From NCBI GenBank assembly GCA_018398805.1, contig JAGFBZ010000817.1, forward strand, positions 1,754,001 through 1,818,000: a DNA stretch of 64,000 bases, read 5' to 3'. A model generated the notes under the pieces. That model had not been told where the DNA came from. It saw nothing but the letters and a program-made list of their open reading frames with translations, and did not search any database. Below are positions 22,328 through 33,527 of the stretch, piece by piece (the stretch's first letter is position 1; each line of letters starts with the position of its first letter). The translations under genes were made by a program, and so were the position numbers. The DNA is from Hirundichthys speculiger (Eukaryota; Chordata; Actinopteri; Beloniformes; Exocoetidae).

Positions 22328-24947
22328 CTGTGAAAATGAGAAGGGATAAAAAGATGCATAGACACAGAGGAAGGTCAAACAGGGAAGAAGGTATTGAATC
22401 ATTCAAAAGGCTCCTCACCTGCACAGCAATGCTATTATGCTGTTAATGTAACTAGAATTACGTGGCAAAAGTCTGTTTTGGTTTGACTTTGCATCTCTAC
22501 CATGTAGATGTGTATTCATTTATAAAACTAAATCTGTGGTCATTGACAAATGATTACCTCCAATGAAAAGCACAGTTTGACCTAATGCTGTAATTAGTTA
22601 GAAGAAAGCGACCAAACTTTTTTAAACTTGCACTAAATGCCACTCTGCACAGGTGATCGATTCTCTTTTTTCAATATGCTGAGTCTCCATCTTCCAAAAA
22701 TGAGATCTAGCTTTTCATAAAAGTACAATTAATCTGCTGTGTTAACACTGTTCTCTAAACATCAAAATAACCTTTAAAAAATCTGAAACATTATAATGAA
22801 TTTTTCTCTGCTGTACTGATTAGTTCATTCAATTTGAAAGAGTTCATTAACCGATAATCAGACGTAGCTAGCAGCCATGGTTAAGGTCAATGCTTAGCAC
22901 TATTAACGCTGATTGATATCCAATAGTGTGTAGCACATTAAAATAAGTTAAAGGAAAGCCTGGATCAAAAGGTAGAAAAGCAGCAAAGCTAGGAAAAATG
23001 GAGGTTATCATAAAAAAATGACTTTCCCTTCTGGGATTCAAACATTCTAATACCAGTTTCTTTTGATATGAAGTATGTATATGAGTATAAGACAGTAGAC
23101 TGAAATAAATCTATTTATATCTTTTATGACCCATCCTTGTAAATGGATGCAAAGTTCTCAACCATCAGCCCTTAATTGTAACATACAACCACTCTGCCGG
23201 TCTTATATTCCTAATTTCAAAAAAGGAGTGGTAAAAAACAAAACTAAAGCGTCACCTGTTATAATGCAGATGCACTTAAGAAGAACAATAAAATATCTGC
23301 AGCAGCACAGTCAAGAATCATGGATAGCAGAATCAAATATTTTCTTCACCTGGATTGACTAATTCAGCTATGACTACAGCTTGTTAAGCATATCTAAAGT
23401 GGAGAAAAAAATGCTGACAATTAAGAAGATTTAAAAAGAAGGGTGGGCTGCTTCAGTGTCAAAGTAGGAAACAAGTCTGAGGGTTAAAGTGATATTAGAT
23501 GTTTGTTGAAAGGGTTTGGAGAAAAAAAATCAATATATTTTTTAGTCCAGTTGTAAACTCAGCGAGTCATCTTTTAATTAATATAAGGGTATGCCCTTTA
23601 TTTATAAAATCTCTGGTGTGCTGTAAAAACGCAGGTGATTAAAACATCAGTTTGTGTCGTGTAAGTAAAACAAAACAAGACACAAAACAATCGCTCCACT
23701 CATGTTAGGTGCTTGACTCAAACGCTGTCTGAGTTTCAGGGAAAAGAAAGAACACCCTCATTCAGCTCTGAGGCTTTATGCATCAACACAAGGTCAGCGC
23801 TTCACCAGGTCTTAACCACGTAACTATTAATTCTAGACAATGTAATTATTCATTGAACAAATTTTCCCATTTTTTTTTCACTCTGCCGCTTCAGTTTATT
23901 GACGTCTGCCACAGATCTGGACCTTTACCAGCCCACTCCAACACCTTGATTCTTTTCTTTTCCATTTATTTTCTTTTCATTCTGTTGCAGACTTGTGTTT
24001 GGGATTACTCTCCTGTTACATTTACTATTTTCAGCCAGACAGATGGCCTCACATTTGACTCCAGAATATTTTGGTACTTTAGTTCAGCAACATTTCAAAA
24101 GAAGCCACTGTTTTGCAGCCTTTGATGTTCTAATTGAGACCTGTTTGTTACAAATTATCACCATTATTATCATTGTTACAAAATTATATCCAGATAGAAT
24201 TTAAAAAAAAAAAAGGCTCACATGCTAAACTTACAGTCAGACCTTTCTATCCTGCAATTTATCACTTTCCTGCAAACAGTGTCATCACATTTCCCATCGT
24301 CTTTAACTGAAAGATCAAAAGATAAGGACAGTATTTCCTGCAGACAGCAAAATGCTACACACTGCTTTCCAAAACTATCTTATGCATTTTAAAAACCAAT
24401 ATAATTTTCTGAGCTTTTTTGGCCTTTTTCAACATGATTTTATGCACAGTTAATATTTTATTTGGGCAAATTTCCAGTGCTTTTGAGTCTTACTAGCGTT
24501 TTTCTGTGGCATTCTGGCTGGTAATAGCTCTGCCTCAGCTTTTCTGATGTGCAGCGTGGGCGTGCTGCTGGAGCCTCAGCCAGTATGGCAGAACAGCAAC
24601 TAGCAGTGCAGAGGAAGACAAATGCTCCGCGCTCCCTCACTCTAGTTCTGCTGATGGGCTGCAGCATTTTACCCTTCTAATAGGATATATAATTGTGTAT
24701 GTAAGCTATTCGGGCCTGAAAAGCATTTGGCTGATGACGCTGTGGATGAGCCAAGCTACGTTCATTATCAAAAATGACAGTGAAACAACATTAAATATTA
24801 GAAAATCTAACTGTCCCTCGACTCTCCTTGTCAAGTTTGTTTTTCAGACTTGACTCACTTATATTGCAGATCTGTTCATTAACATTTATATGTATGATAT
24901 ACAAGTATTAGACTGCATTTTAATATGACCGTCGTAATGTTAATTAC
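22328..24947 (-). other. rims2 intron, 2.6 kb
   Basis: It is AT-rich and without a recognised exon. A patch of higher GC at about 24470-24670 is open on the minus strand for about 69 codons but lacks a matching pair of in-phase splice sites. Confidence 0.65.
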
Positions 24948-25016
24948 CTGTAATCACCCCAACGCCATCTTCACAATCGTAGTCTGATATCTCACTGTCA
25001 CTTATTCTCTGGGATC
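24948..25016 (-). CDS. rims2: rims2 acidic linker exon (RISDSEISDYDCED)
   Basis: This 69-bp exon (phase 1 to 1) has acceptor TTTATCTCAAAG and donor TTACAG|GTAATT. It encodes SQRISDSEISDYDCEDGVGV, then IT. Mammalian RIM2 reads RISDSEVSDYDCDDGIGVV. It joins in frame to DYRPNGRD of the next exon. Confidence 0.95.
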
Positions 25017-26306
25017 CTTTGAGATAAAGACAAAAAAAAAGCTGTAAGAGCAGGAAAAAAGGAGAAGCCATTGCTTCCTTTCATTTATGCACTAAGTCAG
25101 TTTTGTATTTCATATGCCCCACGTAATCTGTGCTGGTTACAGTGAAGGGCCCCATTAACACATACGATGCAGCATTTCACTGAATTTGCTTGACTTCATC
25201 TCAATAATGGCACTTTTATATGGCACACTCAATCATTCAATTCACATGTGAAATCGGGGATGGTAGAGATGATATGGCTATACAGCTCTTCCTCACTCCA
25301 AGTAGCCTCATGACCTCTCCACACCACCTCCGCTACATCCCACCAATTCACTGCTCACTCAACTTACATCAAGTGGACACACGTGCTTTTTCAGAAATAA
25401 CAAGTACTGCACTCTGGCAGTGGCACTCCCAATCTTTCATCTCAGTTGGAGGAGAACATTTTTACAGCTGTCAGCTTTTTCACCTCTCACCAACACAAAT
25501 GCTCGGAAAATTGTTCTGCTGGGGAGCAAGCAAGTCGTGAGAAGAAACAGTACAGAGAAGCAGCGCGGTGAAACACACACACACACATTCAGTCAGAGAG
25601 TTTTATAGTGCTGAACAGGGCCATCAAAAGATGTGATCATAGGTTTTGTAAGCAAAATAAAGAATTATACATAATGACAACATAAGCATCTTTTCTAACT
25701 TTCTTTCAGCAGATGTACCACCACAAAAGAATTACAAAAGTCTCCTGTGATAGTTTCATGAAAATACATCCAAGAAAGACAAACATAAGCAAAGGAGAAC
25801 GGGGAAAAGAAGTGTGCCAACAGTATTTTATGAAATTATTAAAGGGAAAATATTCATAATGGGGCAACTAATAAACAATATACTATACATCACAGAGGAG
25901 CAGAACTCGGTCAAGTAATGCCAGCTGGGGGTGACAGGTAGCCTTGGATCACAACATCAGTCTAGGACCAAATGCAGTGCTTTAAGGATATGGTTGTAGA
26001 GTAGGAAAGGTCATTGGTAAAAGAAAAGTGCCCCAAAACTCTGTTTTCCCAGGGTGTCCACATGTTCTGCTCCCCTGGGCCGATTCCAAACTGGTGTGAT
26101 GAAATTTATACCAGCTCCCCACATTGAAATCCCTATAAGGCAGCAGAAACATGTCCCCTTCATGGAGAAGAAGGGAAGTGGGGTGGGGTGTGGGGGGAGG
26201 GGTGTGAGGGGGGCGTTCAAAGCAAAGGGATGCATCTTTAAAGAGGACAGAATGAAACTCAGGTGCTTCAAACAGCAGCGGTGCCTGGGAGTGCAGGGGC
26301 CTTTAC

Positions 26307-26333
26307 CTGAGTTGTATGAATACGAGCCTTTGT
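26307..26333 (-). CDS. rims2: candidate rims2 27-nt microexon after C2A
   Basis: A 27-nt block lies between TTCTGCACTTACAG and TCAG|GTAAAG. It enters and leaves in phase 1, as required by its neighbours, and adds nine residues, changing LQ-R-SQRIS to LQ-NKGSYSYNSG-SQRIS. It is open and has good splice sites. Neuronal microexons of this size are typical of active-zone scaffolds. I do not firmly recall the orthologous segment, so this rests on splice signals and frame. Confidence 0.68.
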
Positions 26334-26684
26334 CTGTAAGTGCAGAAGCAGCAAGGTTGATGCAATATGGATGAACAAAAATAAATAAATAAACAAAAAT
26401 CAATATCCAAACACCAGTTTAAGCTTCAGGAAACCAAAGCAAGGGAGAAAAAAAAAAAAACTGGGCAAAAAAAGAGCAAATTGAGGGTATAGTGCATATG
26501 CTTTCTAGTTTGTAAAAGAGAAAAACTGTCCACCTAAAAACAAGAGCTCCACAAATTATCATTAATGTTTACAAAGAATTTATTTTTACTTTACAATGAG
26601 AACTTGGTCTCTAACTGTTTAGAGAAATCACCTCTTTTTTTAAATGACTGTTTTTTAGGACAGAAAGCTGTTGATGTTACTAAC

Positions 26685-26841
26685 TCTGAAGCCGCATTCG
26701 TGTTGGACTTTCTCCATGGAGCTGCCGGCGCTGAGCGTTCGGGGAGGCCCGTGGGAGCGGGATGGAGGACACATCATGGGTTTGTAGCTTGTACCAGTGA
26801 GGCTCATCGTCCAGAAGAGCCGTCTCCAGCTCAATAAGGAT
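26685..26841 (-). CDS. rims2: rims2 C2A exon 3 and start of the Ser/Arg-rich linker
   Basis: This 157-bp exon (phase 0 to 1) has acceptor TTTCTCTGGCAG and donor TTCAGA|GTTAGT. It encodes ILIELETALLDDEPHWYKLQ, the last C2A strands, then THDVSSIPLPRASPNAQRRQ and LHGESPTRMRLQ. Mammalian RIM2 has LHGESPTRRLQ at the same place. The donor allows joining either to 26307-26333 or to 24948-25016 with the frame kept. Confidence 0.95.
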
Positions 26842-27134
26842 CTGCCAGAGAAAAAAAGCTGTGCTAAGGTCCCCTTGTTAAAAAAAAAACAGCAAAAAAT
26901 AAAAAATAAATAACCTCCTGAGTATAATGGTTGCAAAGTACCATAGCTTCTATCGGGGCTGAATTACAGAAAAATAAAATGGCAAAAACACCACAGCATG
27001 GAAAAATACTATATATAATACAGCAGAAATGAGCTATATCACACTTACTATCTGCACTTTATTTCTAAGTTGACAATTATGGTATTTCCTCTTATGAAGA
27101 ATCAAAAATCAATTAAATGGTAACTGGACTGCAC

Positions 27135-27245
27135 TTAATATAGCGCTTTCTCCACACCAAGGTGGCATCAAAGCACTTTACATTGGCCTCTCATTCACCC
27201 ATTCACCCGTCAACCTTACAGTGACTGGACGACTCGCTCTCCCAC
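27135..27245 (+). repeat. fragment of a 'TATAGCGCTTT' teleost interspersed repeat
   Basis: CTTAATATAGCGCTTTCTC, then CATCAAAGCACTTTACATTG and CTCATTCACCCATTCACCCG follow in the order of a widespread fish interspersed repeat that I recall from many teleost genomes. Only about 110 bp remains, with no coding potential. Confidence 0.6.
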
Positions 27246-29125
27246 CTGAACTTCAGCCAAACCAAATTAAAGACTTTCTTGACACTGAGGGAAAACTTAC
27301 AAAAACAGAAGCAATACACTTGTGATCCCAAACATGCAAGTTAGACAGTGATGTATGAAACACAACTGAGTACCACTGAGTAAGGATCCTTATTACATGA
27401 AGATAGTTTTAAAAGATCAGGGAACAAAACTTTCACATTTTTGGGGCTGTGTCTCTCTCCGCATGTTTGATATATGACGACAAATGAAAAAGGAGAAATT
27501 AAAAATGTGACTGTGACACTACAAAGAGTAGGGGCCAACTAAAAATCATTAGAGACACAGTTGTTATAGCAATGGGGACTTATTGAAAAAGCTATAGAAT
27601 TACAGCATCAATCGTCCTCCAAAAATGACACCACTGAAGGTGCGCTACTTGAAAAATCTAGCTCAGAAAAACACAAGCTCTTTGAAACACAGTTATCAAT
27701 GGAAATCAGTTTCTTTAAGAGCTCAGACGATGCAAAGGACTGACAAAAAAAAAAATGCTCATCTTTAGACCCAAAGTTTCAAGATCAAAGAACATAAAGC
27801 TTTATCTAAAGTAATTAAAGCATTAAAGTATTAAATGGTGAAAGCTGATATAGCATTGGATCTTTTGATATTCAAAGGATATTGCGAAGGGATGTGTGTT
27901 ATAGCTTTACACAGCTGATAATATAACTCTGTTCCCAGACCAAGTTTGGACAAGGAAATACTTTACACACTGCTGTTAACAGGAGGAAAACTGTGACTTC
28001 TGGAATGGTTAAACATTTTTTGTTTTGTTAATTTTTTGGGTTTTTTTTTTTTTTTTAGGATTTTTGAAGCTGTTTCAAAATCAGGAGTCCATGATGCAAC
28101 AGAGCAAGAATTTAAAGCAAGCACAACCTGCCTGCAATATAGACCTACTAAAACGTTATTAGCCATCTATCTGTGTATGTGACAGCAAGCAAGCTAAATG
28201 GTCTACTTTTATCACACAAATCTCTCTACCCTTGATTCCAGGATTCAGCAAACCTGGAAACGTAGGCAGACTGCTGACAATCCAAACAAAATATAAAAGG
28301 AACAAGACAATGATTATTATTTTTTAACTTTTTTTCTTAAATCTAAATCTGGCACCACAGATGTTACAGGGCCACACACCAGCTCCGAGAATCAGATTTC
28401 TCCTCAGTGTTTTGAAGGACCGTATTAGGTTTTTGAAGAGCCAATGATGCACCGCAGAGGTTAAAAGGCTCCACACCTACTGGCAGAACTTAGTTCCAGG
28501 AATAACTGGTTATTGGACACTTGGTGGACAATGTTGTGCAGAGTCATAATGATAGCTGATAAACACTGCAGCAGTAGTTAATCGCGGCTGGATTGACTCA
28601 ACCCTCCATCACTAGCATATTCGCTTTGCGGCCAACGTGTGTGCTGCATCACTGGCAGAACATGTGCTGGTAACTTATTAGCCAGAGGGTGCCCACATTT
28701 TGGTTTGGTTTGGTTAAAACAAACTGGGCTCTGTTTGTCCTGTTAGTACGGTTCCTGCAGCTCTGTCAGTGTCCCCAGCAGACATGTTCCCAGTATCTCA
28801 CAGAGAACACAGCAGTTTTTTTGTTTTGTTTTTGTCTCTTTTTTTCTTATATAGTTATTGTGAAACCTAATTTTATACAAAGACAAGCTTAGGCTAAAAC
28901 TCAAAAACAATTAGAATATGACAAAGTCCAACTGAAGCCTCAAAGATGAAATCAGAATTCAGGCTTCTAACTGCTTATTCATTTTCCATCAAATTATGAT
29001 TATGAAAAGCACTGTTTTAATCATTTATGTGTTTTTCCATAATGTAACGAACTCAGAAAGCATTCAGGAATTTAAGTGATTAAACTTTTCTTTGTCTCCC
29101 TAGTGGGGAGGTTTGATTTTCTTAC

Positions 29126-29297
29126 CTCTCCCAGGAATTCACTCTCCTCCTCCCTGACCCTGGCTTGATCCCACAGAGTGATCTCCAGCATGCGCTCCCG
29201 AAACTCCCGCCGGTGAACCGGCGAATACATAAAGGTCTGATTCCATTTGGGCTCTAAGGACTTCTTTACTGTTTTTGTTCTCCTCTTGCTTTTGTCA
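29126..29297 (-). CDS. rims2: rims2 C2A exon 2 (intact copy)
   Basis: This 172-bp exon (phase 2 to 0) has acceptor TTCCTCCAG and donor GGAGAG|GTAAGA. It encodes DKSKRRTKTVKKSLEPKWNQ, then TFMYSPVHRREFRERMLEIT, LWDQARVREEESEFLGE. The polybasic strand KRRTKTVKK is the RIM C2A lipid-binding-type surface. It joins to ILIELETALLDDEPHWYKLQ of the next exon. Confidence 0.96.
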
Positions 29298-29808
29298 CTG
29301 GAGGAACAATAATTCAAACTGTTTTTATTTACAACCTTGACAGGGAAGAGCTACGAGTACAACAGATTAATAGCACAGCACAGAGCAGGACACAGTGCCA
29401 GAGCATGCCAGTTAAAGGTGGGGGGAAGGCAAGGCTATTTTTGTTCAAATTATAATCTTCTTGAAATCCACATCAGTATATAAGGACATTTTGCTGAATC
29501 CAAATCAGCAGATCCAAATCCAGCAGATCTAAATCAAGACTTAACAACCAAAAATGTGGAATTAATAAATCCATATATTCATACAATCGGTCCTTAAAGT
29601 AATGGAGCAGGAGCGCATGACCTCGCAAAGTCACGTCATTGAGACCAAAAACTCCAAAATAACTCATGATCTACTTTGGAAAAATAATAATAATCTGTTA
29701 GTGTTACCCAGTAAGGTTCAGTATCTCTCTAAACACAATGTTTTCACATGATATTAAAGAAGTTGTTTGAAGTAAGCCTTTTGAAATGATGAGCATTTCC
29801 ACTCTTAC

Positions 29809-29939
29809 CTTCTATCAGGGAGAAAGTATATTTTGACGTATGGGTTCCTGGGCCGGCCATCTTCCCTGGGAGGCAAGTCTTTGGCGCCCAGAATGGTGAC
29901 AATTAGTTGATGGCCCACTTTGTCATACCACAGTTTGAC
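29809..29939 (-). CDS. rims2: rims2 C2A exon 1 (intact copy)
   Basis: This 131-bp exon (phase 0 to 2) has acceptor GCCCCTGCAG and donor AGAAG|GTAAGA. It encodes VKLWYDKVGHQLIVTILGAK, then DLPPREDGRPRNPYVKIYFL and PDR, the first strands of the RIM C2A domain. RIM C2A lacks the complete set of calcium-coordinating aspartates and is regarded as calcium-independent. This is the downstream (lower-coordinate) member of a tandem duplicate pair and the only one with an open frame. Confidence 0.96.
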
Positions 29940-29999
29940 CTGCAGGGGCAGAGCAGAGACAGTATCATATGAGACAGTTTAGGGCCGACATGGAGAGGG

Positions 30000-32711
30000 G
30001 AAAAAAAAGAAAAAAAACACACACGGACACACACACAGAGGGAATAATGCAGGAGAAGATGACTTGGTCAAGCTTTAGATGAAGTTAGTACATATGCATG
30101 CTACTTTTTAGTCTACTTTTGTTGCGTTTGGTGCATATTTTGTTTTTTAATGTTCATATTTGGCTTCAGTATATGGTCTTCTCCTGTTTTTACCCTTCAG
30201 GAAAGGAGAGGAAGACGTCTACCTATTTCATTAAAACATGGGAACGTAGACTGATCTTAAAACTGTGTGATAATACAAAAAATGTTCCTCCTTTAATGAA
30301 CTAATGTGTTTTTGCAGTAATTTGTATGGTGTCATGCATATTCATTCTCTTTTTTATGTCAAGTTATTTTTTTCTTAAATGTATGTGATTATGTCTTTTA
30401 TTGAATACTTCTACTGAAATAAGTAAATTGTATTGAATGGAGCTGAATACGACGGGCCTTTAAGTCAAATCAGCAGATGTTAAATGCTAAAGTTGACATG
30501 CTCTGAAATTAACAATATGCTTTTAAATGACTGTATATGTATAAAATGATGTTTTCTCAAATACTCATATGGGCTTGATAGGGAGAAAAAAAAACAATCA
30601 TGCTGTTACAGGAGGATTCAAAGACAGTTCAAGCTAAAAGGGAAGTATGGACTCCAGTGAAAGACACTTAGAAGACAAAGAAGTCCAACTGAAGCCTCAA
30701 AAATAAAATGAGAGGTAAGGCTTCTAAGTTCTTGTCCATACTTCATCAAAAATATGATTATGGAGAATCTGCACAGTTTAGAATTACCAGTTATACATGC
30801 AGCAATGCAAGAAAAAGCAGTCAAGACAAGTCAACTGATTTGACTGACAGAAACAGAAAGCAGGGGCTTACAGCAAAACAAATTGTACCAAATAATATGT
30901 AAACTTCTAGCCAACCAATAAAATAACCTACCACTGCAAAATAGGAATACTGATTGTAAAGCAAATTGCTAAAGCACATCTAAAGTGTTTTACCTTAACT
31001 GTGATTACTAATGTGGTACAATAATAAACTACTATTAGCATGTAAACCCAGTGAATAACTGAAACATACTATCCAGCAAAAGTCTACACTAACTGCATGA
31101 ACACAATTAGAAATCCAAACTTAAATGGAGTTTAGTTGAATATTGAAGCCCTCTGTATATGTTTTTTCACACATCTGTCTGCTTTATTACATATATGAAC
31201 TTTATTTCCTGTTAATAAGATACCAATGCAATATCACATATCTGTTAAAAAAAAACATATACAGTAACATACATGTCCAACAGGATTAAACATATTAATA
31301 GTGAAAGGCTTACGCAAAGCAATTCACCATATAATTTGAAAAAAAAAAAATTTTTTGGGAAAAAAAAATACATTTTTCCATAAAGGGTTTCTGTTAAAGT
31401 GAAGTGGAAGTGAAGCACTGAATAATTCAGTGTTTTTTTGGTTGCTTTTCATGTATGGTGAGACATGTTTGTATAGTTAAACCTGAATTTTTAGTTTTGG
31501 CTGAGAAATTATGTTGTATTTCACATTTCCACCACAAGGGCGCAGTAACCTTGAAGAAGCCAACATGTGACGTCACTTGTATGGTTGGTTGCGGACCTCC
31601 ACTGGTTTCAGTGAATGTTGCTGGTTTTCTGTAACGCTGCCATAGATGGGACGGATCAGAGAACACAGAAAATCCAGTGACCACATTCTTCCTCTGAATA
31701 ATTTCAGTCACTTTATTTCTCTCCATTGAGATAAAACAGACTTGGATTGGGGAATACCTCACATCCTAGAGTAGTAAACAGCCTTAGTTACTCCTCTGTT
31801 GGCTGGCTGCTCTGAAACACTGTGATCCACCTGTGGGACCAGGACAAAGTCTGCTCCAGGATTCAGCAAACCTGGAAACGTAGGCAGACTGCTGACAATC
31901 CAAACAAAATATAAAAGGAACAAGACAATGATTATTATTTTTTAACTTTTTTTCTTAAATCTAAATGTGGCACCACAGATGTTACAGGGCTACACACCGC
32001 CTCTGAGAATCAGAATTCTCCTCAGTGTATTGAAGGACCGTGTTAAGAATCTTGTGCAGAGTAACGCATTAGGTTTTTGAAGAGCCAATGATGCACCGCA
32101 GAAGTTAAAAGGCTCCGCACCTACTGGCAGACTTAGTTCCAGGAATAACTGGTTATTGGACACTTGGTGGACAATGTTGTGCAGAGCCATAATGATAGCT
32201 GATAAACACTGCAGCAGTAGTTAATGGCAGCTGGATTGACTCAACCCTCCATCGCTAGCATATTCGCTTTGCGGCCAGCGTGCGTGCTGCATCACTGGCA
32301 GAACATGTGCTGCTAACTTATTAGCCAGAGGGTGCAGCTCTGTCCGTGTCCCCAGCAAACATGTCCCCAGTATCTCACAGAGAACACAACAGTTTTGTTT
32401 TGTTTTTGTTTTTTTTTTCTTATATAGTTATTGTGAAACCTAATTTTATACAAAGACAAGCTTAGGCTAAAAGAAAAGCATGGACTCAAAAACAATTAGA
32501 ATATGACAAAGTGTAACTGAAGCCTCAACGATGAAATCAGAATTCGAGTTTCTAAATGCTTATTCATTTTCCATCAAATTGTGATTATGAAAAGCGACTG
32601 TTTTAATCATTTATGTGTTTTTCCATAATGTAACAAACTCAGAAAGCATTCAGGAATTTAAGTGATTAAACTTTTCTTTGTCTCCCTAGTGGGGAGGTTT
32701 GATTTTCTTAC
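30000..32711 (-). other. intron between the duplicated C2A exon pairs
   Basis: In the duplicated arrangement this is the intron between 32712-32883 and 29809-29939. It spans the duplication junction at 31854/31855. No coding sequence is recognised; the ORFs seen occur twice because the region is duplicated. Confidence 0.7.
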
Positions 32712-32883
32712 CTCTCCCAGGAATTCACTCTCCTCCTCCCTGACCCTGGCTTGATCCCACAGAGTGATCTCCAGCATGCGCTCCCGAAACTCCCGCCGGT
32801 GAACCGGCGAATACATAAAGGTCTGATTCCATTTGGGCTCTAAGGACTTCTTTACTGTTTTTGTTCTCCTCTTGCTTTTGTCA
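32712..32883 (-). pseudogene. rims2: duplicated second C2A exon (intact reading frame, probably not usable)
   Basis: This 172-bp copy has the same translation as the exon at 29126-29297, including KRRTKTVKKSLEPKWNQTF and REFRERMLEITLWDQARV, with the same splice signals. It enters in phase 2, so it needs a preceding phase-2 exon. Its only upstream partner of that type in the duplicate, 33396-33527, is frameshifted. Direct splicing from 38619-38731 (phase 0) would also break frame. The exon itself has no damage, which suggests the duplication is recent. Confidence 0.8.
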
Positions 32884-33395
32884 CTGGAGGAACAATAATT
32901 CAAACTGTTTTTTATTTACAACCTTGACAGGGAAGAGCTACGAGTACAACAGATTAATAGCACAGCACAGAGCAGGACACAGTGCCAGAGCATGCCAGTT
33001 AAAGGTGGGGGGAAGGCAAAGCTATTTTTGTTCAAATTATAATCTTCTTGAAATCCACATCAGTATATAAGGACATTTTGCTGAATCCAAATCAGCAGAT
33101 CCAAATCCAGCAGATCTAAATCAAGACTTAACAACCAAAAATGTGGAATTAATAAATCCATATATTCATACAATCGGTCCTTAAAGTAATGGAGCAGGAG
33201 CACATGACCTCGCAAAGTCACGTCATTGAGACCAAAAACTCCAAAATAACTCATGATCTACTTTGGAAAAATAATAATAATCTGTTAGTGTTACCCAGTA
33301 AGGTTCAGTATCTCTCTAAATGCAATGTTTTCACATGATATTAAAGAAGTTGTTTGAAGTAAGCCTTTTGAAATGATGAGCATTTCCACTCTTAC

Positions 33396-33527
33396 CTTCT
33401 ATCAGGGAGAAAGTATATTTTGACGTATGGGTTCCTGGGTCCGGCCATCTTCCCTGGGAGGCAAGTCTTTGGCGCCCAGAATGGTGACAATTAGTTGATG
33501 GCCCACTTTGTCATACCACAGTTTGAC
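33396..33527 (-). pseudogene. rims2: duplicated first C2A exon with 1-bp insertion (frameshifted copy)
   Basis: This is a near-identical copy of the C2A exon at 29809-29939, with the same acceptor and donor, but 132 bp long instead of 131. The extra base is the t at 33440, inside the codons for GRPRNPYV. Reading then changes frame and meets a stop at 33402-33404, still inside the exon. In transcript order it lies before the intact copy, so splicing it in would truncate RIM2 within C2A. It is either a decaying duplicate, a poison exon, or an assembly or base-call artefact. Confidence 0.85.

Larger units (their letters stand above)
28237..31854. repeat. tandem segmental duplication, copy 1
   Basis: This is the left copy of a direct tandem repeat of about 3.6 kb. 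It starts at TCCAGGATTCAGCAAACCTG and ends at GGACCAGGACAAAGTCTGC. It holds the two intact first C2A exons and their introns. Alignment by eye to the adjacent copy shows near identity over exons and introns, with scattered substitutions and some indels. One indel is a stretch of about 60 bp present here (around 28691-28755) and absent in copy 2. Confidence 0.93.

Noticed and set aside
24458..24667. Minus-strand ORF in a higher-GC patch, considered as an extra rims2 exon
   Set aside because: No acceptor and donor pair gives the required phase 1 to 1; the sequence is unlike RIM linker.
26565..26837. Plus-strand ORF over the third C2A exon
   Set aside because: It overlaps the minus-strand exon 26685-26841 in antisense and has no recognisable features.
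31427..31762. Minus-strand ORF that appears twice (also 35062-35334), considered as a gene pair
   Set aside because: The repetition is due to the tandem duplication, and the frame is not kept equally in both copies; no family recognised.
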